NCBI GenBank assembly: GCA_026874595.1
Contig: CM049309.1
Span: 92,778,723 to 92,842,722 of the forward strand
Direction: 5' to 3'
DNA from: Sipunculus nudus
Lineage: Eukaryota; Annelida; Sipuncula; Golfingiida; Sipunculidae
Length of the DNA stretch: 64,000 bases
Positions 1-12,204 of this stretch are shown here, piece by piece (the stretch's first letter is position 1; every line of letters starts with the position of its first letter). Both the position numbers and the translations under genes were made by a program. The notes below the pieces were generated by a model, which saw nothing but the letters and a program-made list of their open reading frames with translations, had not been told where the DNA came from and made no database searches.

Positions 1-875
1 ATCATCTGGAAACTAATATGTGGATTGATGGCCCGAAAATCCATAAGTTACTTCCACTATTGGCAGGTGAGCAACATCTGGAAGGTAGAATGTTTGGGAC
101 AGAAAGTTTGGCTAAAAATACATCAACAATCTTTTTAAAGAAGTGGGTCCTGTGACCTTGACCTTAGGCCTTATGACCCTAAAATCAAAAAGGTTCTTAA
201 ATTATTGGTGGGTCATATATAAGTCAAAATTGATACCAATATGTCAATCCGAACTGGAGTTATCATCCAGAAACAAATATCTGGACAGATTGGCCCCTGT
301 GACGATGACCTTTGACCTTGTGACATCAAATCAATCAGTTTCTTCCCCTATTGGCAGCTCAGCTATATGTGCAAGATGAAAGGTTTTGGATAAAAAGTTT
401 GGCTAAAATGCATCCACAATCTTTCTAAATAAGTGGGTTCTGTGACCTTGACCTTTGACCTCATGACCCCAAAATCCACACGGTTCTTACTTTAGTGGTA
501 AATCATATATACGTTAAGTTTGAAACCAGTATGTCAAACTAAACTGGAGTAATCATCTGGAAACTAATTTGTGAACAGATGGCCCCTGTGACCTTGACCT
601 TTGACCATGTGACCCCAAATTTTTTTATACTCTCCCCATACTGGCAAGTAAGCTAAATGTGCAAAATGGAAAGTTTAGGATGAAAAGCTTGGCTTAAAAT
701 GCAGCCATAATCTTTTTAAAAAAGTGAGTCCTGTGACCTTGACCTCTGACCTCATGACCCCAAAATCATATAGGTTCATGCTTTAGTAGTGGGCCATATG
801 TTAGTCATGTTTGAAATCCATTTGTCAATACAACCTGGAGTTATCATCTGGAAACAAATTTGTGTGGATGGATGA
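1..875. repeat. Tandem array of ~145-bp units with TGACCTTGACCTTTGACC cores
   Basis: The phrase GTGACCTTGACC or a close variant recurs near 151, 298, 442, 589 and 732, about 145 bp apart. Each is embedded in similar flanks (a 'catctggaaac' block and a 'ggtgagcaa/ggtaagcta' block). Copies are diverged and no reading frame is conserved between them. A GACA-rich simple repeat (about 880-915) closes the array. A related array is at 41,640-42,140. Confidence 0.85.
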
Positions 876-1079
876 TTGGACAGACAGACAGACAAACTGA
901 CAGACAGAAAGACAGGGTGATAACTATATGGCATCCACTTGTGATCAATAAACACACCAGGTTTTGGGACCCTAGATGTTATTACAGCTGAGAAACTGCC
1001 ATGATTGTTGTCATTTTATAGTAAAAAAATTAATAAAATATTCGTTAAAATAACAAAAAATACAGGTGGCGCCACCATT

Positions 1080-1416
1080 TTTAGGGAACTGACAAAATTA
1101 GTCATGGTAAATATTCAAGGCAAGATTCATGACAATCCATGCATTAATTATCAAGATATTGGAGGTTTTGTATTATATTTTTGATTATTCTGGGGGGTGG
1201 GGGGGTACTTTCAAGCCCCATAGCTCGGAGGATATAGGTCGCAGTGACCTAACTTCAGGTTTCCAAGGAGATTTTTTATTGACCTCCCTGGATATACACT
1301 TAGAAGTTTCTAGGTCCAGCAGTTACGATTTGTGCCCTGCTAACGGACGGCCGGACGGACGACGGACAAAGCGCCATTCCTATACCTCAGTTGACTTACA
1401 GTCAGCTGAGCTAATA
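1080..1416 (+). repeat. 3' fragment of a dispersed repeat family ending in a GTCAGCTGAGCTAA hairpin
   Basis: This block contains a 'ttccaaggagatttttt' segment, a CGGACGG-rich stretch and a terminal inverted repeat (CTCAGTTGAC, short loop, GTCAGCTGAG) followed by CTAA. The same order of blocks recurs at 42,180-42,432, and the terminal hairpin alone recurs at 20,600-20,630, where an empty site fixes the element end. The class of element is unresolved. Confidence 0.6.
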
Positions 1417-1607
1417 AAAACATAGCCAATTTTGAGTTACCTAGAAATTTATAAAGAATATAGATATACGCACAGACTGACAGACTGGCCTCTTGCCAAC
1501 TTACATCTGGGGCTAACCATGCAGTCATGTAAAAATTATTGTTATTTACACAATTTGCAAAATTCAATTATACCATGCATATGAATCCATTTCTGACGTG
1601 ATAATTG

Positions 1608-1850
1608 AACTAAACCTGTGACTCAATAAGACCTGAACAGAACTAAACATATGACTCAATGAGACCTAAACAGAAATAAACCTATGACTCAATAAAGCTT
1701 GAACAGAACTAAACCCTTTTTCTCAATAAAGACTGAACAGAACCATATCATTTGCTCATAAACCTATGATTCAATAAAACCTGAACAGAACCAAACCTAT
1801 GACTCTACATATATATATAAATCCTGAACAGAACCATATCATTTGCTCAT
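1608..1850. repeat. Degenerate ~35-bp tandem repeat
   Basis: About six diverged copies of a unit resembling 'gactcaataaaacctgaaca' plus 'gaactaaacctat' follow one another. There is no coding signal. Confidence 0.7.
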
Positions 1851-2590
1851 AAATATTAGTTAGAATCAATGTTTATGTAGGCTAAGCTTTCACCATAAAC
1901 CAATAATCCGAATAAATAGTGCATGGCCACTGAAAACAGTAATTATGTTACGCATTCTATATATATCTACATCAATGCTTAACTCTTGCAGAGAAAGCAT
2001 GTTCACAAAGCAGACAGGATTGCACTGAAGAGAAACCAGATTTATCATAGGTTTATTGCTAGCAGCACCATTCCTAAGTAAAACCATGAATGTTAAAATA
2101 TCTAAATCCTTAAGACGTGGAAATCTGGAAAAATTATAACGGAAACAGAGATGTCAAACATTAATGTTGAAATGCAGGGAATATATACGCTATATGGTTA
2201 CGGTAATGATTCATTGTGGAAAGCGTAACCTTATAACACTATAACCCTATGCCGGCAATAAAAGCGGTCATGAATGCTTCAAAGGTTGTTGAGAACCATT
2301 AAAAATATCCATATCTGCTTGATGTATACTCGAAAAAAAATAACGATCCTTTAAAAAATTACTGAATAGTATTAATCTCATCGGAACTTTTTCTTCAAGA
2401 TACGCCGAAAGACTTCAAACACGCCCGATTAAGAATCATGTTTGGGAAAGTTACACGCAAACCTAGTGCAGCTTGAATATAAAAAAAAACTATAACAGAT
2501 GATCTTTGTGTTTGAGAGAGACTGGGAGGATATAAAGCTTGCATGAATCACCTGTTACCATATTCTGGTATTATTGTATATACAAACATC
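1851..2590. other. Intergenic, no feature recognised
   Basis: AT-rich sequence without a plausible gene. The short open frames here lack conserved motifs. Confidence 0.6.
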
Positions 2591-2765
2591 GTGCAGTACC
2601 AGTAATGTAGGACTCCAGTCCGCACTTGGAATCGGACTCGACTCCGAGACCACTTTTTTAGGGACTCGGACTTGGATTCCAGGGTCCAGGACTCGGTCTT
2701 GTACTCGGACATGGAGGTATGGACTCGACAAATCAGACCGAGTCCATCCCGTTCTAATACAAAAA
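2591..2765. repeat. Low-complexity GGACTCGG-type repeat
   Basis: Irregular reiteration of GGACTC, CTCGGACT and GACTTGGA words. A second block of the same kind lies at 3,480-3,625. The apparent open frames on both strands follow from this simple sequence. Confidence 0.6.
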
Positions 2766-3330
2766 CAAGTGACCCAGGGGTCATGACGCTCAGCTGTCTA
2801 GAAAGACATTCATAAAAGGTATTTATCATATGAATGCCAACTTTGTATAGGTGGTATCCCAATTCAGCTGAAGCATAGTTTCAGGATATGGGTAACAGAG
2901 ACCTAAGTACAGGTATCCAAGGAGATTTTTCATGGACCTTCCTGGATGTCAAGTTAATAGCTTCTAGGTGCAATGGTTATGATTTGTGCCCTGTTAACAA
3001 AAAACCGCATCTTTGAAGGTCTCAAAAAATTTAAAATATTAAGAAAATGCATAAAAATCTGAAAAAAAAATCCAGGTATTGCCACCAGTCAGTAGGAACT
3101 GATAAAACACATGATGAATATGCGTGCAAAGAATCATGGTGATCAATGCATTAGTTGTTCAGATACTGGAGCTTTTGGATCAAATTTTAATTATTCGGGA
3201 TGGTGGGGGGGGGGGGGGGACTTCTGAGCTCCATAGCTCGAAGGATATGGGTAACAGAGAAATAATTTCAGGTTTCCAAGGAGATTTTTCATTGACCTCC
3301 CTGGATGTCAAGTTAGACAGAATATTACAA
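2766..3330 (+). repeat. Two fragments of dispersed repeat family (GACCCA-GGGTC start, 'ccaaggagattttt' body)
   Basis: Begins with AAGTGACCCAGGGGTCATGA, a variant of the end seen at 15,631, 18,016 and 39,905. It then holds two copies (about 2,880-3,000 and 3,240-3,330) of the 'atccaaggagatttttcatg' block that is also present at 1,260 and 42,240. Looks like broken, nested copies of one family. Confidence 0.5.
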
Positions 3331-3479
3331 AATAGTTACTCTGTTTAATCTGAGGCCTCACGTGTGCAACGGTAACTAAATGTAATTAGCCATTATAGTG
3401 AAATCATGTGTGAACTAACTGAAAAATGTACGTGATAACCTGAAATTTCCATTTTAAATTGCTTTTTAAGGATATTTGT

Positions 3480-3625
3480 CTTGGACTTGGGCTCGGACTT
3501 GAACTCGGACTCTTCCAAATTACTCGGACTCGAAGAAGGTGGACTTAATCAATTGATTCGAACCTCAAGGACTCTGACTTGGACTGGAATGGAATGGACT
3601 CGGACTTGCACTCGGACACGGATGG
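3480..3625. repeat. Low-complexity GGACTCGGACTTG repeat
   Basis: Same simple-sequence type as 2,591-2,765. It explains the 76-aa open frame on the plus strand here. Confidence 0.6.
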
Positions 3626-3848
3626 TGTGGAAACTACGTAACAGTGCAAACATCACTCGCAAGAAAATTGTTGTGTTGAACTGGCTGAACGCATTTAAAT
3701 CCCAAATGTAATTATAAACACCATCTGAAACTAAATAAATATGGATTTTGCTTCAGATCATGAGACGCTGGGCATACAGTTTAAACATTAATGTGAAGGA
3801 AAAAAATTACAAAAACTGACAAAGGCCAAATACATGCATTGCTCTGAG

Positions 3849-5297
3849 TTATTCGACCGTTTGAGGGTCGTGGCATCTTGGACCGATACAACCTCGTGGA
3901 CGTTTATTGGTCAGTTTCCAGCAGCAGTAATACAGTTTGTATCTTCTCATCCCTTCCTTAGCTTCATGGGGCAGGATATGACGCCACTCATTGAAACTCA
4001 AGGGTCTACTGGGGTGATAGTAACAGTCCTCGGTGTCCACATCCGGGTTATACAGCTGGAGGCACAGTTTACAGTTTGCCCAATTTGTCACCGGGAAAGT
4101 TTGGAAAGATTTTGTTGACGACGTGGCAGCGGGCGATAATAAAGTAGAATCAGAGCCGCTTACAGCCTGGTCACTGATGCTCTCTTTACGCTTCTCAACA
4201 TCTCCATCAATAACTTCGATTTTATTCAGTTCATGACTGGACACGGCGCCATCCTGGAGCGTCCGTAGCTGATGGAACAGTCTTTGCTGACATATCTTGA
4301 TTTCTTGAAGACGCCCTGTCCATTCTTCATAAACCGTGATGGCTTTATCTTTCATCGCCTCCCGCTCCTTCTGAAATTCAGCCACTTGGCTCTGTGCCCG
4401 CTGTTCAAGGTCATTCAAATCGTTTTCCAGCTGAGAACTCCTCACAGCTAAGGCATCCCGCTCCCCGCACAGTGCAGCAATTGTTGTCACCATTTGGCCA
4501 ATTCTATCATTTGCCCACTGAAGCTGTGTCTCCAAGCGCTCGTTTTCCATGCAAAGTCGTGCATTCTCTTGTGTTTTTGTCACGATTACATCCAACATTT
4601 GTTGAACAGCATCTGGACCTTCTGTGCTGTATACATGTTTCGTTGTCAGGCTGAGTGGCTTCACTTTGTATTCAGCTCCCTCCCTTGTTCTGGTGAAGGG
4701 AGTGGGTTCATGTGGAGGTTTCTCATGCGAAATATTATCTGGCACATGTCTGGCAATAGCGCCATGTTCACTCACACCTTTTGTTTCATGAACAAGACAT
4801 CCTTCATTTTTACTCTCAGGTTTAGGACAAGGGGCATTTTCTGTATTTCTGGTCTCGTTTACTTCCTTATCAACACATTTCGTTTCACAGGAATGCGTAT
4901 CTAAATGTAAGGATCCAGGGGCATTTTCTGATGAACTTTGGGTTTCAGGATGCAAATCACGCACGCTTGATTCGGTGCACTGTCTTGGAGCCGGGGTGGA
5001 TGATGGTTTCCTCCTTTCTACGTCGACTGTTTCTCTGGGTCTGCTTCCGTCAACGGCGGAGGCGTCACTGGCAGTGTCGTCAGGGGACGTTTCAAAGGAG
5101 CTTCCTTCTCGTGTAGTCTGTCCGGATTGAGTTGGATCAGTGCTGTCTCCGGTGCTGTGTGATTGTGTAATGCCTTCAGGCGTCCCTAACCCAGTGTTTG
5201 CGTGGAGAAGGCCGAAGCGAAGACGTTGGTTTTCTCGCTCTAATTCTATAAGGCGCCGCTGAACGTCAATATAATGATTACTAATACCCGTCTCCAT
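3849..5297 (-). CDS. Coiled-coil protein with C-terminal Cys/His-rich module, probably the last (or only coding) exon of a host gene
   Basis: I do not recognise this gene. From the ATG at 5,297 it gives 482 residues. The first ~40 form a short amphipathic, leucine/arginine/glutamate-rich helix. About 50-230 are low-complexity, rich in Ser, Thr, Glu and Pro. About 240-380 are a heptad-rich coiled coil. The last ~75 carry a regular pattern of Cys and His: CxxC, then CYYH, then CC, then GC, then CH. This suggests zinc binding (inference). The reading frame is open 45 codons further upstream, but that stretch is hydrophobic and ends in a pyrimidine tract plus CAG at 5,314, so it is better read as intron. 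The gene therefore probably has at least one further exon or a spliced 5' UTR beyond 5,330. The codon pattern and long intact frame make this the best host-gene candidate in the window. Confidence 0.65.
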   Translation of the reverse strand: METGISNHYIDVQRRLIELERENQRLRFGLLHANTGLGTPEGITQSHSTGDSTDPTQSGQTTREGSSFETSPDDTASDASAVDGSRPRETVDVERRKPSSTPAPRQCTESSVRDLHPETQSSSENAPGSLHLDTHSCETKCVDKEVNETRNTENAPCPKPESKNEGCLVHETKGVSEHGAIARHVPDNISHEKPPHEPTPFTRTREGAEYKVKPLSLTTKHVYSTEGPDAVQQMLDVIVTKTQENARLCMENERLETQLQWANDRIGQMVTTIAALCGERDALAVRSSQLENDLNDLEQRAQSQVAEFQKEREAMKDKAITVYEEWTGRLQEIKICQQRLFHQLRTLQDGAVSSHELNKIEVIDGDVEKRKESISDQAVSGSDSTLLSPAATSSTKSFQTFPVTNWANCKLCLQLYNPDVDTEDCYYHPSRPLSFNEWRHILPHEAKEGMRRYKLYYCCWKLTNKRPRGCIGPRCHDPQTVE

Positions 5298-5313
5298 TCG
5301 TCCAAGAAATGAT

Positions 5314-5335
5314 CTGAAAATGAACAAAAAGACTG
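5314..5335 (-). other. Candidate 3' splice site before the 3,849-5,297 exon
   Basis: Read on the minus strand, a T-rich tract (TTTTTGTTCATTTTCAG) ends in CAG at 5,316-5,314. It lies 16 nt before the ATG at 5,297. It fits an animal acceptor site. The matching donor was not found. Confidence 0.5.
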
Positions 5336-5818
5336 TGAAAGAACACATTGGCACTCGCGCGTCGTATAGTTTATGTATACATAAACACACAAAGCACAAT
5401 CCCGTGGTTTTTGACAAAAGCAAAGAGGACAAATAGGTATGGTCTCCCCGAGTATGTCAGGAACATGCAAGTGTGTGTTAGCACAACCGTGATTAAATGC
5501 ATGGTGGTAAACCTGGCAGCCAAAACCGAGGACAATTTGTCAAAAGAAGTTATAGCATATATATATATATATATGAGACACTGCTTAGCTTCCTTACTTC
5601 GTCCCCGAATTTTCCAGGGAGAAACTTCCGTGACCAGATTATAGGGAAACAGTATATGAATTACATGAACACGTGAAAGTATTCATCCAAACTTTAATTT
5701 GCTTGTCATGTTCTTTCACTAAATCTTGACATTTAAGGAAGGTTTGACAAATTTCTATAGAAATGAATAAACATTTAAATCCTTATGAGTGTTATATTCA
5801 GGGGTATGTTGAGCATGG

Positions 5819-5819
<1 letters not shown>

Positions 5820-5873
<54 letters not shown>
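5820..5873. repeat. (TA)n microsatellite
   Basis: An uninterrupted run of about 27 TA dinucleotides. It generates a false Tyr-Ile open frame. Confidence 0.95.
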
Positions 5874-5875
<2 letters not shown>

Positions 5876-8800
5876 CAACACATGGATCATATGCTGCGCA
5901 CAGTTTGGTGTACGTCTTGAAAGAAAATTGTTTGTATACAATGTGATATAAAGGGGTAATGATTTTTAGTAATCCACAAGAATATTACGAAAGTCAGGAC
6001 CAATATAGCGTTGAAAATTTAAATACCTTTTTCTTGTTTTTATAAGTAGACACCCATGTCTGTGAATGCATGACCTCACATGTGATATATAGCATGTAAA
6101 TGTATACGTAAAATATCCGATTTCAAGGTTCATGAATTGGCATTATATTTCAATGTTATAAATGTGTATTCCTATATACAAATATTACCCCAAGCATCAG
6201 CTTTGTCAACATGATTAAGTAAATATATTGAGATTTACTTCCATGCCCATAAAACTCAAATACACCACCCCGGGTTCCGTTTTATAGTTCTCCATGTAAT
6301 AAGCTTGCACACGAGAGCATTGTAAAACGAGATCAGCCGAGTGAGGCTGCAAACACGTGTACATGAACAGAAAGTAGCAGATTATGAATATGAGCGATAT
6401 TTTCCTCTCCAGGCTAGGGGTCCCTAAGATTTGACATGTAATTACCGTTTCTTTTCATCCTATAATAGACAACTTGTCCTAGTCCCATGGGGGTCACCTG
6501 GTCCTATGTTCATATTCCCGGCCGTCGAGGCTAAACGTGCGCCAATGAATACACAGTGCGTGTTTGTTTTGTCTGCGTATGGAGTGAAGACATCAAATAT
6601 CAGTTTTTTAGCAGCTTTCCTCGTTTCATTTATATGCAAAACTGTATTGTAAGACAGGGAAAAATGGTGTTTTAGCTCATCTTACTGAAAGCGAACTGAT
6701 CTTATTGGAGGGCGAAAACCTTTACCGTAAGAGCCACGATCATGAACCTGTGCTGTCTACGAGGTTCCAAGAAGATAGCCTTGGAAAGTGGTAACTGTGA
6801 CCTATATACTTGGGGTCATTGGGCGTGTTTGAACATCCCAAAATTAATGTATAATACATACAAATGGCCAGATACCTTACAATATAGGCTTGATGGATTT
6901 TTATGAAAACCAGTTCCCAGAAGAACTTGCATAGCTTTGTCTTGGATTGAGGACTGGAGGCGCCACCTAGTTTTTTTCTCTGGTTTTCTATTATTGCCAC
7001 ATCAGAATAGCGTGTGCAATATAACTTAAAAAAAAAAAAAATCGGAACACAAAAAAATACATTTCTCAAGAATGGGTGAATAGATTGTTTTGAAATAATC
7101 AGATTGTTTAAAGGACATGGATAATGAGTTCTCTGATTCGAAATCTAGTGACCTTGAAATTGATTTTCAAGGTCAAATCATCCTTAATTAAGAATTATTT
7201 TGAACCCCATAACTGATAAAGTACTGCAAATTTTGTTTTCAAATGTGATGCACCATTTGATTCAACCAATTTATGTGAGGAGACCCCAAACTGCTGACCT
7301 TGGCCTTCATGTTAAAGGTCAAATCTGCAGAAATTAAGGATCTTTGTGAACTCCTTAATTTTGGAGTACATTGTACGGCATATATTTTCCTAAAATTTGA
7401 CTCACTTATTTTAGCAACACACTACTCAGTTCTAAGAGTATCTTGAAAATCAAGATCAAGGTCATTCTGCATAATATTGGATTTATGTGCGTGTTATCTT
7501 ACGTGTTATTCTTGCAGATAAATTACACTGGTATAATCAGAATGTGATGTTACATAATAAAATCTCTGGGATTGGGAGTTTTATATAAAGGTCGTAAAGT
7601 GTTAATAAGGCCATGCAAGGTGTCATTGTATAAGTTTTTTACATCCATACATCCATATCTTAACTACTCTATAAATTAAGTTCGGGATCTGCTAAAAACA
7701 GGATCATAATATGTTAGTAAAACTTTAAAATAAAGAGCTGTAAGAATAATCATATCAGCACATTATAGAATATAATCTCATATATTATTTCAGTAATTGA
7801 ATATTCTTAAATTACCAAAAAAAGTAACTGTCGATTGTGTGCTCCTTTTGAAGTCTCCTTCATTTCCTGTAAATGCAAATATTTATAAAACTAGACAATG
7901 TAAAAATATTAATGTATCAGTCAGTGCAGAGATGTATATAACTACAGGTTCATTTTTAAAGGTGTTCATTTATGAAACGCAGTTAAATATCCGATACTTT
8001 TATATTCTTTTAACGTGTTTAAGATAAATACATTTTAAACAGTGTTCATTGTCTAAAATAAAAATTATTAATTTAATATAACACAAGGAATTCTGCTATT
8101 CAAGTACATTTTCTGAACGCACAATGTTTACTGTTTGCTTTGAATAATATATGTAATGTAAAAAATGGTGAGGCATTAACCCCTTTAAATTTTAAACTAT
8201 ATTTATTACAAATAACCGAGGCACTCTCCATTGCTCAGGTGGTGGCGTTTGATCTAGATGGAGGAAACAGGAGAACCCGGAGAAAACCACCAGCCTTGGT
8301 GGGGTCAATATACAACCCACTCTCATAGCCACGGCGGGGATCTAATCCAGGTCGCCAGCGGAGACCAAACGACTGCATGGCCAGTCAGTCTATCATCCTC
8401 CTAAGGGCGTCCCCGTATATGCAAATATATAAAATAAACCCCATAGAAGAGCTTCAGTTAATTTTTAGATTATAATATTATACGCCACTGATTCTAATTT
8501 TGATCCCGCTAAAGCCTAGATATGAGGCGTCTGCTTGTAATAAAAAGTTACTTAACTAAGGTAGATCCCAATAATTATTCCGTTAACCAGTTAAGAGACT
8601 TTGCGTCGCACGCACTAACAACCATCTTTGACTTTGGTAGGTTTTAACGATGATAAATTATTTCCCACCCCTATGTATGTTTACATATAGACCTATATTT
8701 GTCTTGTGCTCAGCCAGGAGTGTGTACAGTGAGGAACTGACCTACTTGAAGTTGAACAGTGGAGTATATCTTCAACCGAAATCGTCCTTCTGCGGGCAGT

Positions 8801-8945
8801 TTGTAGGATTATGTTATATGTTTCAATGAATCACGTGTCCATGCTAACCATGCATGTAACCTTACACCACCGTGTACGTGAGGTTCACTGTCCCCGTGTC
8901 CACGTTTGACACCGTTTGTAAGAACTTTTCCATCGTAAGTACGCG
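5874..8945. other. Intergenic, no gene recognised
   Basis: AT-rich. Around 6,780-7,450 there are scattered TGACCTTG words like those of the 5' array. Around 8,240-8,340 a patch with 'ggaggaaacaggagaacc' and 'ggagaaaaccacc' looks like a dispersed repeat of a sort common in marine invertebrate genomes (from memory, uncertain). No open frame here has recognisable domains. Confidence 0.5.
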
Positions 8946-9450
8946 AAGTTGGGGAATTCCAAAACTCAGACACTATAGTGACGCGTATGAGGACGTATAA
9001 TATTTACTTACCAACAGTTGAAAAGTTTTTCCTTCAGTATACCCGGAAGTTCGCCATTTGCGTTAATTACGTCACAAATCAACCCCAGTGTTTATTTATA
9101 CCTTTAAAGTTTAAGTGAAATAAAATGCTTTGCGGATCTGTAGGTGCTCAACTAACGTTACTCCATGGCTGCATGTAATGGGGAATGCCGACCGCACCAC
9201 ATGGAAATAGGGTCACGGTTGCCCGATCAGCAATGAATGTACCGGAGCACAACATTTGCCTTCAGGGGATATTTTTGACAAATTATGTTGTACCTCTGTC
9301 TGGTGGGGAGGTTTTAATCCACAGTAGTTATTTGGTTTGTTTGTTAGCAACTTTACTAAAACAGTTATGAATGGATTTTGGTGACGTTTTGCAATTTGGG
9401 GAGGGTTATAAGGTTAGACTCAGTTGGGTCACTGAGTTTTTACAGTCTCA

Positions 9451-9511
<61 letters not shown>

Positions 9512-10058
9512 CTTACAGAAAACCGAACAATGACCCGCTCTATATCCACGTTCAATATCCAATCACCCCCCAGCTATTATTAGGCAGATACCTATGATGA
9601 TCAGCAAGCGTGTATCTGACAACTCCTGCAACGAAGAGCTATTTATGAAAGCCAAACCCATGTGTGACAAAGCTTTAGCGAAAAGCGGGTTCTCAGAACG
9701 CTTTAAATATGTTGAACCCACAGTGAAAAGCAAAAGAAACAGGAAAAGGAAACTAATATGGTTCAATCCCCCCTACAGCCGTCATGAAAATACCAACATT
9801 GGCAGACAATTCATGAAACTAGTTGAAAAACACTTCCCAAAACATCACAGGTACCACAGGTTATTTAACAGGAACAATTTTAAAATTAGCTGTAGCTGTC
9901 TACCCAACATGTCTTAATTACCTGATCAGCAAACATAATATGAAGGTTTTAAATACTGACAATGCTGTGAATGTAGCCTACCTCAAAAACAATGTAACTG
10001 CCGTTAAAAAGACGAATGTCCTATGAATGGATAGTGTCAGCTGAGATGCATTGTCTAT
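8946..10058 (+). repeat. Copy 1 of a 1.1-kb direct tandem duplication (Penelope-type fragment)
   Basis: This block and 10,059-11,155 are nearly identical over their whole length, from AAGTT(G/A)GGGAATTCC to TTGTCTATAA. The offset is 1,113 bp. They differ by substitutions, a few indels and the length of an internal (TA)n tract (about 9,453-9,508 here). A 5-bp AAGTT is shared at the junction. Confidence 0.95.
9592..9920 (+). pseudogene. Penelope-type retroelement ORF fragment (linker after RT), copy 1
   Basis: The frame encodes the conserved stretch that in GIY-YIG retroelements follows the reverse transcriptase core. It runs FNPPYS, then TNIGRQFMKLVEKHFPKHH, then FNRNNFKIS, then SCLPNM. The frame is broken soon after 9,917, and further on (about 10,029) it shares an in-frame TAG with copy 2. 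It is a 3' fragment: no RT catalytic core is present. Assignment to Penelope-like elements is from family knowledge; DIRS-like alternatives cannot be excluded without a search. Confidence 0.6.
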
Positions 10059-10563
10059 AAGTTAGGGAATTCCAAAACTCAGACACTATAGTGACGCGTA
10101 TGACGGCGTATAATATTTACTTACAAACAGTTGAAAAGTTTTTCCTTCAGTATACCCGGAAGTTCGCCATTTGCGTTAATTACGTCACAAATCAACCCCA
10201 GTGTTTATTTATACCTTTAAAGTTTAAGTGAAATAAAATGCTTTGCGGATCTGTAGGTGCTCAACTAACGTTACTCCATGGCTGCATGTAATGGGGAATG
10301 CCTACCGCACCACATGGAAATAGGGTCACGGTTGCCCGATCAGCAATGAATGTACCGGAGCACAACATTTGCCTTCAGGGGATATTTTTGACAAATTATG
10401 TTGTACCTCTGTCTGGTGGGGAGGTTTTAATCCACAGTAGTTATTTGGTTTGTTTGTTAGCAACTTTACTAAAACAGTTATGAATGGATTTTGGTGACGT
10501 TTTGCAATTTGGGGAGGGTTATAAGGTTAGACTCAGTTGGGTCACTGAGTTTTTACAGTCTCA

Positions 10564-10606
<43 letters not shown>

Positions 10607-11155
10607 CTTACAGAAAACCGAACAATGACCCGCTCTATATCCACGCACAATATCCAATCACCCCCAGCTATTATTAGGCAGATACCTATGATGATCAGCA
10701 AGCGTGTATCTGACAACTCATGCAATGAAGAGCTATTTATGAAAGCCAAACCCATGTGTGACAAAGCTTTAGCGAAAAGCGGGTTCTCAGAAAGCTTTAA
10801 ATATGTTGAACCCACAGTGAAAAGCAAAAGAAACAGGAAAAGGAAACTAATATGGTTCAATCCCCCCTACAGCCGTCATGAAAATACCAACATTGGCAGA
10901 CAATTCATGAAACTAGTTGAAAAACACTTCCCAAAACATCACAGGTACCACTGGTTATTTAACAGGAACAATTTTAAAATTAGCTGTAGCTGTCTACCCA
11001 ACATGTCTTACCTGATCAGCAAACATAATATGAAGGTTTTAAATACTGACAATTATATGCTGTGAATGTAGCCTACCTCAAAAACAATGTAACTGCCGTT
11101 AAAAAGACGACTGTCCTATGAATGGATAGTGTCAGCTGAGATGCATTGTCTATAA
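10059..11155 (+). repeat. Copy 2 of the 1.1-kb direct tandem duplication
   Basis: Second unit of the duplication, with a shorter (TA)n tract at about 10,565-10,605. Unlike copy 1 it reads directly into the GIY-YIG segment at 11,156. The original element therefore continued here, and copy 1 is the extra partial unit. Confidence 0.95.
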
Positions 11156-11480
11156 GGCAACAATTAGAATAGACAATGACGAGAAACACTACATAGGGTG
11201 TACTGAAGGTGATTTCAAGACAAGATACAATAACTACAAGCAATCCTTTCGTAACAGGTCCCACGCTAAAAATACTGAACTGTCTAAACACATTTGGTCA
11301 CTAAAAGACAACAATATCAATTACAAGCTCTCCTGGGAAATATCTGCCAAGGCAACACCTTACTTCTGTGGGACTCTGCTTGTCTGAAAAGCTATTTATA
11401 GCAACGCCCCCCCCCCCCCCTCCCCCGGATCATTGTTGAACTCAAGAGCAGAAATTCTCTCCAAGTGCCGCCATCAAAAC
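10680..11480 (+). pseudogene. Penelope-type retroelement 3' end with degenerate GIY-YIG endonuclease region, copy 2
   Basis: It repeats the FNPPYS/TNIGRQF linker, then continues past an in-frame TAG (about 11,123) into a GIY-YIG-like stretch: YIGCTEGDFKTRYNNYKQSF, then ELSKHIW, then LSWEI. The tail (about 11,430-11,480) contains SRAEILSKCRH, typical of the C-terminus of these proteins. Frames shift at about 11,050 and again near 11,365, where a C-rich tract also follows. It is non-functional. The RT core is absent. Confidence 0.6.
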
Positions 11481-12110
11481 AAACTTCACTCTGAAATATT
11501 TAAAAACCTAGCATTCGTACTAATATTCAACGTGCCCCCTCACCGAACCCCCCCCCCCCCCATGAGGATCCGCTGGGTTCAGGTAGTTGTTCTCTCACTG
11601 CTTTGCAGTGTTGAGGGACATGGCGTACCACTACAGCATGGTGAGTTTACCGAGTGGATTCCACTTGGTATGAGTACAGTATAGTATATTTGCCTTTTAT
11701 ATTGTATATTTGCCTTGTATATCGTGTATTTTCATAGTATATGTGTATTTATATCATATGTATATTACTGATATGTTCACTGCTTCCAAGACAATATTAC
11801 ATATCAGTTTAATATGCTAATTGAGCATCCTGGTATATATCTTTGCCCTGTTATGTTCCAGTATCGCACCTGTACCCCGACCAATCCTATTGTGCCCCCG
11901 AGGTCAACAGGATCAGTGTCAGTCTTTCACATGCCCCTCCCCCCCCCCCGAATCGCACAAAACATAATATCGTAATCTCGTGAAGTCTCGATCGGCTTTT
12001 CAAACCACGCCGTTATCTTCATTCTAACCACATTCGACTGATGTGTTGTTTTTCTTCAGAGTTATACCGCTCTGGCCATAGAGCACTATACAACGGACGG
12101 TAACACTACC
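11481..12110. other. Intergenic with poly-C tracts
   Basis: Contains C10-C12 homopolymers (about 11,405, 11,548, 11,939) and AT-rich sequence. No gene was recognised. Confidence 0.5.

Positions 12111-12200
<90 letters not shown>
12111..12200. repeat. Compound (TA)n(GA)n microsatellite
   Basis: (TA) run to about 12,147, then (GA)n to about 12,200. It produces a false Leu/Ser/Tyr/Ile open frame on the minus strand. Confidence 0.95.

Positions 12201-12204
<4 letters not shown>

Noticed and set aside
4394-4904. Plus-strand frames opposite the coiled-coil exon
   Set aside because: Antisense shadows of the 3,849-5,297 gene.
5763-5951. 62-aa frame with a Tyr-Ile run
   Set aside because: Created by the (TA)n microsatellite.
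8220-8390. Possible SINE or tRNA-like promoter near the GGAGGAAACAGG patch
   Set aside because: No convincing A and B boxes or tail; kept only as a note in the intergenic entry.
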